Shown here one piece after another: positions 1 through 12,588 of a DNA stretch of 64,000 nucleotides. A model generated the notes under the pieces. The model ran no database searches. It was not told the DNA's origin and worked only from the letters and a program-made list of their open reading frames with translations. Source of the stretch: Bifiguratus adelaidae (lineage: Eukaryota; Mucoromycota; Endogonomycetes; Endogonales). The translations under genes were made by a program, and so were the position numbers. Where the stretch lies: assembly GCA_002261195.1 (NCBI GenBank), contig MVBO01000038.1, positions 1 through 64,000 on the forward strand, given 5' to 3'. The number at the start of each line of letters is the position of its first letter. Position 1 is the first letter of the stretch.

Positions 1-675
1 GATATATTGTTGCCAGTGGCACTTTGTAACACCCACCACCGCGGCAACTTTGAAAAGGGTGAGTCCAACCCGCCTCTTCTCCTACAAGTTTGTCACACTG
101 TCAAACTCGTCGCAGCGAGCACTCCTTTTCTTCACGGACTGGCCTTCACACCTTGGACAATAGAAGGTCACTCCAACCGCAATTTCTCTCCACCCTGTAG
201 CAAAAACTGCACGAGACACTAGGGCAAGCGCCAAAAGCGTGCAACAAGTAGAAGACTGAAGCCCAAAGCCCTTCCCTCCGCACCTGACAAGTTACACGAC
301 GCGAATTACCCGAAATAGAAATAGAAACAACCGGCATGCATGAGGACCTGAGATTACTTTTCTGGGGGGAATTGAATGCATGAGCATGCAGCATTGAGTG
401 GATGAAGCGCGCCAAGTGGCATTTAACATCGTATGACAAATAGATGTTGAGGTTTCAGCGTAAAGACAATTGTCACACAAGACGAATCGGCAGCACAACG
501 TGTTTACGAGTGGTATACGCGTCATCCACACGCTTCCCATCAGCGAGCACGCTACCAACAGGGTCTATGGTCGCTTCAAGGCTTTGAGCGCAACAGTTTG
601 CACGACAATAGTCCTTCGCTTTTGCGACTGGAGACATGTCACGTGCACATTTGTGCGTAATCGGTTCCTTGCAGG
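1..675. other. Upstream intergenic region of the SelO gene
   Basis: No convincing gene is visible. Short open frames on both strands lack family resemblance and splice support. A CACGTG E-box lies at 640-645, close upstream of the SelO start, and could be a promoter element. The 5' end of this region may belong to a neighbouring gene outside the window, but nothing shows it. Confidence 0.5.
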
Positions 676-2835
<2,160 letters not shown>

Positions 2836-2899
2836 ATAAAATATAAAAGACTCTCTGATACTATACATTGCCTATTATTTTACAGATAACGATTGCTCA

Positions 2900-3886
2900 C
2901 TACTTCTTCTCCACAACTTCCTCACCGTCAAAGCCATGATGATCCGTCTCGAAAAGCACTGCATCTTCCTCTGTAGGTTCCGGCTCCTGTGGCGCACCTG
3001 AGCTTCTACACAATTGTCAACCATGCGCATCTGTAGACAGGCTATGCTTACCGACGCACTTCAAGGGCAGACCATCGAGACTGAGCAGTATGAAGAGCAT
3101 CTGTACCTAGATCCAATGCCCTCGACGTTGACCGTTGCATACTTGAGCGGTCAGCACGCGAACCAAAACGCCAGACTTACGCAACACTTACCCTCCAGTC
3201 TCAAAGGCTTTTTGAGTGCTTTGCATCAAGGACGCGATACCCTTGCCCAAGCTGTCGTAGATGGTCTTGGATTTGTCATAGGCTAGATGAGCATCTTCCG
3301 ATTGGCCTCTTTCTTCTCGTTGTAGTCGGTACCAATTAGCCTTCAACAATTTGAGCTCCTCAATGTGCGCTTGCAGCTGGTCTTGGAGCGTCAGGATTAA
3401 GTTCTCTTTCCTGCGTATAAAGTGGTATAATTCTTCCTTTTGCTGTTTTCGAAGAATCTCTGCTTCATTGGGAGTAGGTGCTGAAGTTACACTAGCTTTA
3501 GTTGGACTTTGGGCAGTCTGCGACGAGAAACGTCAACGGTTGTCTTGATAAAATGACTGTTTCTGTCTCACCTGGGCTTCCTCTGCTGGTTTGTGAAGAA
3601 TAGCATCTGATTCCGTAGCCAAATGCGATAATGAGTATTCATCAATAGTGTCAGATACGGGCGATTCCCTGTCTTTGCCTTTGGGTGTCACTTGTGACGC
3701 GGTATCAGTCTCCAGCACCGGTTGCTCCTCTTGATCGTCATCCTCGTAAGCGTCACCCAATACCTCCCGCAGCTCGTCCTTGAGGTCTTTGCTAGTGAAG
3801 CTACCCTCTCTTTCCAAGGACTCGCCTTCACCCTCACTCGCAACGGTCTCCTGAGCATACGCCTTCTTTGACTTGTCTTTGGTCAT
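2900..3886 (-). CDS. Coiled-coil protein of unknown function
   Basis: Four exons join in frame: 3886-3572, 3517-3192, 3120-3052 and 3005-2900, giving 271 residues. The N-terminal third is acidic and Ser/Thr-rich. The middle, starting about EAEILRKQQKEELYHFIRR, is a heptad-like coiled coil of roughly 90 residues. The C-terminus is acidic and ends EEVVEKK. I do not recognise a family. The open frame runs upstream of Met-1 towards the F-box gene stop 95 bases away, but offers no ATG there. One acceptor, before 3120, is a GAG and is the weakest junction. Confidence 0.6.
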
Positions 3887-3981
3887 GGAGTGAAAGGGAT
3901 TTCCTATTTTGGATGAGTACTCCACACAAAGCTTGGACTAAAAACATCTTTAGTAGGGCGTGATACGGAAACTGTTGTGGA

Positions 3982-6018
3982 TCAGGGTGCAAGGCGTGTT
4001 TTATTGATCATTCGCCATAAGGCCACGTTCCTTGTGTGCAAAGTGCAACGCCATTGTTTGGCATACTCGCGGACGAGAGCCATAGCATCGGGCTTCACAT
4101 GGTCACAACTACGCAAATCCAAAACATTCAAAGAAGATTGGCGGCTATCAATTTCCACCACCAGCTTCTTGAGCCCGATGCCTGTGATGGAGGAGCAATT
4201 CGCCAAATTGAGTTGTTTGAGGGCTAGGCATCGTTTCGCAATGAACTCAAGGCCTTCGTCAGTGATATTTGAGTTATTAGCGATTTCCAGGGTGTGCAAT
4301 TGCTGGATATGCAGGCTGTCTTCGGTGAACTTTTCGATTCCAGTGTTGGTGACACGTGGGCAAGATATGATCTTGAGAACTTGTATGCGTGTACAGCCGC
4401 CAAGCATATCTAATGTAGCGTCATCGACCTCAACACAGCAACTGAGATCGATGGATGTCAGTGAATCGTAGGAGGTCTCCAGCATAGGATTCAACACAGA
4501 ATTGCCAAACATAGTCAATCGCTGACACGAGAACTCTCGTAACTTGTACTGGCTTTTGCCAAACAACTGCCAAAGGCAATGTCGGAGATTGATGTGATCT
4601 TGTCGTCGCATTCCGCTGAGATGCAATGCCTCCAGTCCCGTAAGAAGAGTAGGTATATTTTCCGAGAGGATGCGTTCGCCCACTATAGCATTGGAAAGGT
4701 TGAGGTACTTCAACTTGGGTATAAGTCCAAAGAAGCGATCGCAAACTCCTTCATTGCATTCTACGCCCTGTAGATTGAGCCATTGCAGTTCTGATGGTTC
4801 CACATTGTCGGGAACAATGGGAAGGGTATCCAGACGCGCATTGCTGAAGCTGAGATCCAATTCGCGTAATTTGGGACACTTAGTCAGCAGCATAATCAAG
4901 AATTCTGTTGTGCAGCTGCGATTCTGTCGCAGATTCAAAATCTGCACATTTGATTTGATCAAATCAACCAATTCCAGTAACATTCTTTCGGACATTCGCA
5001 CTCCAGGAAGCTCTAGCCGTTGGAGATTCCGACAGTCCATCTTGCAAAGAAATCTCGGTAATGTTTCGTTGCAGCGCGAAGAGCAACCAATGACGAGGTG
5101 CCGAAGATGCCATGCCTTGGCTCGCGGATTAGCCAAGCCCTTCCGGATGCAGTGTTGGACCTCGAAACTGGTGATATTCGGGCTTTGCGGAAGCAATCCG
5201 TCCTCCGTGAAGTCAAGCTTCTGCCATATAGCCGGTTCGTTGAGCAAAAGTTTCTGCCAGTGCTTGGACACGCGAGTGATTTGGATCAACTTGCTAAACG
5301 AAATATATTGAAGGATATATCGAATCACTTCGTAGGGTAAGCATTGGAATGGGTCCCGCATAATTGGCTTCGGAGCTCTTGACCTGGTATCTTCCGACAA
5401 TCCTACCATCTTGTGCTTCGCTCCTTTGATGTTTTCATGCAAGCGAGCAAGATCCTCCTCCGAAATGTTTGCACATTCTTTCAGAGCAACCTTGTAAATG
5501 GCCAGCGCTTTATCCGAGAGACCCATCTGTCGCAAAATCTTGCCTGTCCGCAGATATCCGGTAACACTGTTGGGTATAAGCTTGAGCATATGGTAGGCGT
5601 CTTTGAGTGCCTTGTTCAAGTCCCCACTCTGGGCAAGACTGGCGGCCCGATAATCGAGAACTTTGTGCATATGGACCGTATCATGCGGTGTTCTCAAGCA
5701 GTGCTTGACTTCGGTCAATATACCTATGGCTCGAGTCCAATCGCGCGCCTTGTAGCTTGCTACGCCCTCTTTAAGTGAGAGTCTAACAACTTCGGGCAGG
5801 TTATCCTTTGCTTGACGGAACGAATCTGGCCGCTTTAACAGGGAGACTGATGTTGTTAGCGGCGTGTTGTTCTTTACGCGCTTGCTCGCTCTGGCATTAT
5901 CGCTCTTCTCGACCTCTTGAGGTCTCTTCCTTCCGCCTGCAATCATACCCTCGAAGTGCACGCGTTCAAAGGGAACGACACCTAATAAGGAAAGTGCTGT
6001 AAGCACCCTCTGGCCCAT
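3982..6018 (-). CDS. pof3: TPR, F-box and leucine-rich repeat protein (Dia2/Pof3 type)
   Basis: A single 678-residue exon. TPR-like helices occupy about residues 80-205 (LSLKEGVASYKARDW, GYLRTGKILRQMGLSDKALA). An F-box follows at about 225-270 (LPYEVIRYILQYISFSKL). Leucine-rich repeats run from about 300 to 665 (LRELDLSFSNARLDTLP, LKQLNLANCSSITGIG). The order TPR, F-box, LRR is that of budding yeast Dia2 and fission yeast Pof3. These are SCF ubiquitin ligase substrate receptors acting on chromatin, in replisome disassembly and genome stability. A Lys/Arg cluster (GGRKRPQE to ASKRVKNN) could be a nuclear signal. An internal Met at residue 25 is an alternative start. Confidence 0.88.
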   Translation of the reverse strand: MGQRVLTALSLLGVVPFERVHFEGMIAGGRKRPQEVEKSDNARASKRVKNNTPLTTSVSLLKRPDSFRQAKDNLPEVVRLSLKEGVASYKARDWTRAIGILTEVKHCLRTPHDTVHMHKVLDYRAASLAQSGDLNKALKDAYHMLKLIPNSVTGYLRTGKILRQMGLSDKALAIYKVALKECANISEEDLARLHENIKGAKHKMVGLSEDTRSRAPKPIMRDPFQCLPYEVIRYILQYISFSKLIQITRVSKHWQKLLLNEPAIWQKLDFTEDGLLPQSPNITSFEVQHCIRKGLANPRAKAWHLRHLVIGCSSRCNETLPRFLCKMDCRNLQRLELPGVRMSERMLLELVDLIKSNVQILNLRQNRSCTTEFLIMLLTKCPKLRELDLSFSNARLDTLPIVPDNVEPSELQWLNLQGVECNEGVCDRFFGLIPKLKYLNLSNAIVGERILSENIPTLLTGLEALHLSGMRRQDHINLRHCLWQLFGKSQYKLREFSCQRLTMFGNSVLNPMLETSYDSLTSIDLSCCVEVDDATLDMLGGCTRIQVLKIISCPRVTNTGIEKFTEDSLHIQQLHTLEIANNSNITDEGLEFIAKRCLALKQLNLANCSSITGIGLKKLVVEIDSRQSSLNVLDLRSCDHVKPDAMALVREYAKQWRCTLHTRNVALWRMINKTRLAP

Positions 6019-6151
6019 CCACCAGAAAGCGCGAAACTCGAGTCAAGTGCATCAAACCAATTTATTTGTACAATCACCGCAGCACTAGCATTCTGATCGG
6101 CGGCCAAAAAAGCTTGTACTCACGAGATCTAGGAAAAGCAACCCACTGCTA

Positions 6152-6815
6152 CTATACATGCATGTTGAGCTTGTGCTCCATGGCAAAGTGCATATCGATC
6201 TCCTGGGTGGGGTTTTTGTCTAAAAGGTCAACAATTCAATCAATAACCTATCGCGCAAGAATTTCGTTCATGCAAATGGAAACCCACCTCCAAGGAAATC
6301 TTCAAAGTCAATCGTTTCGTCATTACCCGTCAAAATGTCCAATCCAATGGTGGATGAATGAAGTAAAGGAGCGCGTTGGACCTAAAGAAACCAAGTCAAT
6401 ACCGTTCTATCAACGCTTACTAATTTGCTAACCTTTGATACGATACTTCGCTCCATCATATGTCTTATGGGAGCGTGCATGCCGTAGAGCTGTCGTTGCA
6501 TGGAGTACTTCGTTTCTGTCTGCGTTTCCTTCCACTATAAGGAGCCATTAGCATGGATCGAACTTGCGTGAAAACGTCTTCAACTTACATTTGCAAGGCG
6601 GTTCTCTAGAGCATGCTTTGGCGCAATCTCTGTTTGCAGCGATCGTATTCCGTATCGCATGGCATCGTGAACACCGAGTTCGCCAGAGGCGGTATTGTGA
6701 TATGAAGCTGTAGGCTGATCAGGGGCCGTTGAGGGAGTGACACGCAAAGACTGAACAAGATATAGGTCAGTTTCACGCTCCAGTGTCAACTACAATACCC
6801 TTCAAGACTTACCAT
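6152..6815 (-). CDS. UMP1: Proteasome maturation factor UMP1/POMP
   Basis: Five exons on the minus strand (6815-6813, 6750-6589, 6534-6433, 6381-6288, 6219-6152) give 142 residues, the usual UMP1 length. Recognisable segments are GVHDAMRYGIRSLQTE, LENRLANWKETQ, YGMHAPIRHMMERSIV and a C-terminal GLDILTGNDETIDFEDFLG. UMP1 is the chaperone that helps assemble half 20S proteasomes and is degraded when the particle matures. The first exon is nothing but the ATG, directly followed by GTAAGT. Confidence 0.93.
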
Positions 6816-7380
6816 GGTGAACAATGGAGAACGAGGACTTGGACACGCAACGTTCGTCAGCAACTGCACACGCAATGAAATCAATGACGTCATCAATTTG
6901 GTGGTTGGGCTTGTCCTCGCGCGAGCATACCTGGCACTAAGCTATATCCATTATATCGCTTCACATCCCGAGGTAAGATCCGTTCCGTTACCCTGGAGCG
7001 GGATACGGCGGCGTAAGTCATGTCCATCGGGGCATTCCGAGGGATGCTGTTTACAAGTTGCGTTGTCATAAGCTCCCCTATCCATACACCAGCCGGTGTA
7101 TCGGAGGTGTAGTTCTTCAAGTCATAAAAGATTTTACTGTCACCACAAGGTCCAAGACAAGGATCGCTGCCTTTTAGCTTAGCCAGTGAGGTCATCGTTG
7201 TCCACAAACTGTATTTTCCATTCTTGGTTATTGTGCGGAAGAATTGAACCTGACAAGCGCTTGGGCGATTTTCGGCGATTGTACAGTGTGGGAAAGAGCC
7301 CGGCTATTGTATATAAAGGTAGCGGGTCTTTGCGTTTTATCTCTACACTTGCCCCTATCCTTCTTGTCCATAGAGCAGTC
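6816..7380. other. Divergent promoter region between UMP1 and alpha-galactosidase
   Basis: This 565-base region separates two divergent genes. A TATA box at 7310-7318 serves the plus-strand gene. A minus-strand frame stays open over about 300 bases (7193 down to 6893), with a possible splice to 6858-6815, but it matches no family I know and would overlap the UMP1 leader. I treat it as non-coding. Confidence 0.5.
7310..7318 (+). promoter_or_regulatory. TATA box of the alpha-galactosidase gene
   Basis: The sequence TATATAAAG lies 63 bases upstream of the ATG at 7381, a normal spacing for a regulated fungal gene. It supports the chosen start. Confidence 0.65.
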
Positions 7381-8773
7381 ATGTGGGATCAAAAGCTTTC
7401 GGTTGTTGCACTCGCAGTGGCGAGTTTGATGGTTTTGCATTCTAGCCCTGAATATCAGGCCGAAGCCGTGAACAATGGCTTGGCCAGAACACCTCAATTG
7501 GGGTGGAACACCTGGAATAGATATGGATGCAACATCAATGAGACGATTATCAAGGATAACGCTAATGCTCTCGTGAGCAAGGGGTTACACAAAGTGGGCT
7601 ATGAATATATTGTTATTGATGATTGCTGGAGTGCACCAGAACGTGACAGCAAGACAAAGGCACTTGTTCCGGATCCCAACAAATTCCCTTCGGGCATCAA
7701 GGTGAGCTGACGGAGCAATACATACCACGACAGATATTCATCCGATGCTCCGTATAGAGTGTGGCCGACTACGTTCATTCTCTGGGACTCAAGATTGGTA
7801 TCTATTCCGATGCCGGCAAATACACATGCGGTGGTCATCAAGGATCGCTGGGCTACGAAGATATTGACGCAAAGACGTGGGCTTCCTGGGGCATCGATTA
7901 TCTCAAATACGACAATTGCTACAATGAAGGTCAAAGCGGTACCCCTCTCATCAGTTACAGCCGGTACAAGAAAATGTCAGATGCCTTGAATTCCACGAGC
8001 AGACCCATTCTCTACTCCATGTGCAACTGGGGAGAGGACAGTCCATGGAATTGGGCGACGACCATTGCCAACAGCTGGCGTATGTCGGGTGACATTTATG
8101 ACAACTTTGATCGTCCGGACGATCGATGCCCATGTACGACCTACGATTGCCCCTTGCCCGGTTTCCATTGTTCTGTGACCAACATTATTGAGAAGGCCGC
8201 ACCTATTGGTCAGAAGGCTGGACCTGGACAATGGAATGATCTTGACATGCTTGAGGTCGGCAACGGCGGCATGTCCTTTGAAGGTAAATATTTATGATAC
8301 CTAGGATGAATTGGCTCACACGTCGCTGTGCAGAGTACAAGACCATGTTCATCATGTGGTCAGCCCTGAAATCACCATTGATTCTCGGCAACGATCTGAA
8401 CGCCTTGTCCAATGAAGAATTCCAGCTTATTTCCCACGACGAAATCATTGCCATCAATCAAGATCGCAATGGATCTCCGGCATCCCGTATCTGGAAGAAG
8501 GATGACATGACCCAGCTTTGGTCCGGATCCTTAGTCAATTCAACACAAGTCGTCGTCATGTACAATCCATCCAATGCTTCCAAGAGTATGACCGCTACAT
8601 GGGCTGATATCTGGGTGGACAGTATGCCACATGTCAATACCAATGCCTCCGTGGAAGTTCGCGACGTCTATGCAAAGAAGAGTCTCGGCAACTTTACCGG
8701 TTCAATTACCCTGGATGTGCCATCCCACGGTACCAGATTGTTGAAGATGATGTGGGCTCCACTCATTGCGTAG
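7381..8773 (+). CDS. Secreted alpha-galactosidase, GH27
   Basis: Exons 7381-7701, 7758-8283 and 8334-8773 give 428 residues. A hydrophobic N-terminal segment (LSVVALAVASLMVL) is a signal peptide. GH27 marks follow: LGWNTWNRYGC, IDDCWS, LKIGIYSDAGKYTCGG, and LKYDNCYN, which carries the catalytic nucleophile Asp. Next come a WRMSGDI segment, GPGQWNDLDML and SALKSPLILGNDL. The C-terminal beta domain has several N-glycosylation sequons. The enzyme removes terminal alpha-1,6-galactose from melibiose-type sugars and galactomannans outside the cell. Its TATA promoter fits nutrient regulation. Confidence 0.94.
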
Positions 8774-8883
8774 TCATGTCGCATAGCCGTTTTATATGAG
8801 TGTGGTTCAGTGCGCAACCAGTTTTCGAGCGTATATACTCCCGAATGCGCAATGCTGTATCTCTATGCCTATATTTACACTGT

Positions 8884-11800
8884 TCACAATGTGATTGGAT
8901 CACAGTTTAACAAGCTTTCTAAAACCTCCAATTCTATGCCCAGCTTATTGGAGGCAATGGCATGAAGCTTGTCTGTAACTTCTGTCGACGAAACGCTGCG
9001 TCGAAATGATTGACGATGGCTACTTGCCCACTTGCAATAGACTCTCACCACCTTTTCGGCCAAGGACTTTCCTTCCGCCTCGTCCTCTTCATCCTCCACA
9101 CCTTTGTCGACTCGCCCATAGTCTGTCTCCTCCATGATACGAAATATGCAGTCCCACATTCGCTCTCCATACCGGCGATGCCATGAGCCGAGCACAGAGG
9201 TAACAAAAGGCGTTTGAGATTCGGATATGTCGCCGTCAAAGTTGAATGCCATTGACAATATATCATCCATGAATTTGGCGCAATCTGTCAACGTCGTCAA
9301 TTCAACAGTAGTGAGCATTGTGACGAGGAACGGAAAGGCCTCGGGATAGTCTATGTCAAATTATTCGTCAGCAGATTGTTTTGAATACTATGAACGGCTT
9401 ACCCTCAAACTCGAGCCCGCGCAGGATAGCACAATTGCCGAACAAGTCTTTGATGGCATCCTCATTGCCCATCAGCTCTATCGACAGCAATTGCCATAGT
9501 TTTGTACGTTCGTAAGAGCTCCAATCCAACGCGGCACCTAAATGATTGTTAGCTATCATCTCCAAGTTGCTATACCTGCCTAATATCTCATCAAAATCCA
9601 ACGCATTGAACATTGAAATATCACCTCGGCGCATGTCTAGCAGAAGGACTGACATGGGGGCGGAGCTTATGCTTGTGAGGAACTTGAAAAACTCTGGGGT
9701 GCTCACGAACCAGCGTGTAGATTGCGACCTGCAGATGGCTGTCAAAAGTGGAACGAACACATCAGGTTGTTGATCATGGAACCATAGCAAGGGCCGTTGC
9801 CAGACGAGATCTGACGTGTCGTCGTCAGCTCCCACATCGCCGTTCACGTCTTCAAAGCGCATGTAATCTCGCAACACATCCAAGGACCCTTCATCGCGGC
9901 GTAGAAGAAATGCAAGCATACGCGCCTCTATCATGCTGGAGGTACTCGGCATTAGAGTGGCTATGTGCTTAAGTAAATCGCAACACTGTTCAGGAGCAGT
10001 GAGTAGAGAATGCTCAAAAATGATTTCCAAACAATCGACCACAATTGTGTTTGACTTGTCATCCTGTTGAAAGTAGTGTAAGGGAAATGATTGTTTCGCA
10101 GCCATGGTCGCGACCGGCGATGCAAGAACAGATGCCAGTAAAGTATAAGGCGTGTTTGTCGCCTTGGCTGTATCCAGCAATTTGACCAACGCATCATTCA
10201 GGGCAATAATCGCTGCATCGGATGTAGAACCAGAATCGCCGAGTTGGTCGTAGGTTTTCTCAAAGTCGTCTATGATTGCACGAACGTTGGCATCTATGTC
10301 GCCCAGCATGGCGCCAACGATGTCGGATACTTCATTGGCCAAAGCAGATTTCGCAATAGTCGACGTGTGTTTGAAACCATCGCGGATTCCATTGGAACCC
10401 TCCACAGCTTCGTCGGCAGACACGGGGTCGCTCTCGTCCATTCCACTGGTAACAGCTTCGTCCTCTGTTGCTGAACCGAAAGCAAATGCCCGAGGCAATC
10501 CGTCAATAGGTTTCAGACACATGCTACGCAAACACCTACCAGTGCCATAGAGAAACGCGTCAATGTCATCCTCATCCCCCAAGCCGGCAGCTTTAGCTAC
10601 CCAGGACTTTCCAAGGCTCCCATCAGAGCCATTGTTTGCTGTTTCCAACTCCGAAGCAGATTGTGCGAATTCATCAACCTCGCTATGCGGAAGCAGTGGA
10701 ACATCGGGTCTCGGTTGCGGTGCTTGTTTAACGTCATCATGCGCGGCTAAGAAGGGCGCAAACAGGTCGCGCATGTATTGCCTGCTTTGCGCATCTAGGC
10801 TTGGTGCAGTAAAGATGGGTTCGAGCGAACGTATCACGCCCTTCTCGATCATTTCTCGCATGCCGACATGAACGGATTTCTGAATCTGATCGCGCAATGG
10901 TGGATAGTACTCGTCGACTGAGAACCGCATAAATTCTAGAAGAATGGCCGTGATGTAGGGGTATCTCTCCACCGACCTTTCCATAAGAAGCATGCAAGGT
11001 TCTAATCCGTCTTTAGCCTCCGTCACAATATTTTGTTTTGCACCTACCTATTAACATCAAATGATCTCCGGTTCCACCGTAAAATAACCAATCCCAAATC
11101 AAAGCCAACTTTACATTCGCCGCAATGACATGGTTTTTAATGGACCTAATGAGGCTTCCGAGAATGACATATCGTGGCACAATGTCCGACTGCAGAATTT
11201 GGTTTGTCGGATACCAGCCGGCCACTATGAATCGTACAAGATCGGGAAAGAGGTAGTCAGCCGATGGATTATTCGGGTTAAGATATCGGGCCGTCAACCA
11301 GCCAAGGTTACGCTGAAACTGGCCCAGACGTAGCTATCACAACCATGTTGAATGTTGAATTCCTCTATGTATCATCTCATGCTACTTACTCCCTGGAGAA
11401 TGTGCATGAGTTTGCGCTCCATATCAATCGTAATGCGAACGAGCAGAAATTCTTTTGGTGTCGGAACCTTGAGCAAACTTTGGATACCGTCAAATTGCGG
11501 AGCGAGCTTCTCTGGCTCGTGCAACAATTCGCGCCAGAAGGCTTCAATTTCGGGTATATGCGCGATTTCTTGCAAAGCACGTACAAGATCACGGCCAATA
11601 ATGCAACAAGCGAGCCACTAAATTGAATGAGTCACTTTTGACATGCATCGAAGTCCGCTACGCGTACCTTTGTCCTCATCAACTTTACAATGAGATTAAT
11701 CTCACGACGACGAAGATCAACAAGCCGACCGTGCTCAATGACGGCCCTGGAGAAGCAATAAACCACGGAGGCTACTAGCTTGGGGTACTTGCATAGCCAG

Positions 11801-12529
11801 TCGATATGCTTTTCAAATGTCCTTACAAGATTGGCACATAACGTAAGGTTGCTCTTTGACGTATCGCCCGGTACTATTTGCCGTAATAGATTGTAATAGA
11901 GGAAATCAAGGCCCGAGACGCCTATGGTGGTGAGCTCGTTGATGAGGTAGAAAAACTAGAGCGAGACGTCAATGTGTTGTCGATGTAAATCGCACAGATA
12001 CAAACTTGATGAATGACAGGCTCATGTATGGAATGGAATTTGGGAAATGAGCTAAAGTAAACGAGCCGCTTCATGACGGTAGCGTAATTGTCTCGGTTCA
12101 GAATGGTAAGGAGCTGAAAGTACTATCAAAAACGACATGAGTCGTCCGCACGCGGCTTCTCAAAGGCCATCCTCTTACAATCTTTGATTTAGGTGCATCG
12201 GTCAGGATCCCGTAGAGCAAACCCGACGCCACTTCGGAGTGGGCAGCCCTGCTGGACGACACCTAGTCCAACCTTGCATTCAGTGCACACGTTCCTACTT
12301 TACAATAGACAAGCTCTGTAACTATACCTTCTCCTGGAGATCATTATGCGCTTCAGCCTCTGTCTTTGTACCCAAAGACGCGATCAACTTTTGAAAATGC
12401 TCAGACAATTCCTACCGTCATGCTGGTCAGCAAGCAATACAACACCTAACGCGCGCTGTCTCTTCTCTACACACTCACCCAGTCATCCTTGTCTCGCTCG
12501 TCGACCGGCGAAAGTGCCAGTAAAGACAT
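8884..12529 (-). CDS. INTS3: Integrator complex subunit 3 (INTS3/SOSS-A) homologue
   Basis: A multi-exon gene. The best N-terminal exon starts at 12529 (MSLLALSPVDERDKDDW) and splices to ELSEHFQKL. INTS3 core motifs are clear. One is IPEIEAFWRELLHEP followed by LAPQFDGIQSLL and DMERKLMHIL. Another is LFPDLVRFIVAGWYPTNQIL with SDIVPRYVILGSL and NVKLALIWDWLF. A third is YITAILLEFM with YYPPLRDQIQKSV. The C-terminal half has an acidic linker, then WSSYERTKLWQL, then an alpha-helical tail ending CDPITL. INTS3 links the Integrator RNA-cleaving complex and the SOSS single-stranded DNA sensor. Some introns are very short (about 37 bases near 11050-11014). Borders between 11300 and 12500 are only partly resolved. 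Confidence 0.85.
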
Positions 12530-12588
12530 TGGAATGAAATTGCGCTTTTTTCGCTTCCCTTGCCTTGGTGAAAGACGACGATATATGC
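12530..12588. promoter_or_regulatory. Compact bidirectional promoter, INTS3 / amino acid transporter
   Basis: Only 59 bases separate the two divergent start codons, so both leaders and core promoters must overlap or extend into the neighbouring first exon. No TATA box is seen. Confidence 0.5.

Noticed and set aside
146-558. Minus-strand frames at the left edge of the window
   Set aside because: They are Cys/Ser-rich, mutually overlapping, with no splice logic and no recognisable motifs.
3977-4471. Long plus-strand frame antisense to the F-box gene
   Set aside because: It is the mirror of the leucine-rich repeat coding sequence and has no family resemblance of its own.
6893-7207. Open minus-strand frame of about 100 codons between UMP1 and the alpha-galactosidase
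   Set aside because: It matches no family I know, would overlap the UMP1 leader, and sits in a promoter region. A chance open frame is the simpler explanation.
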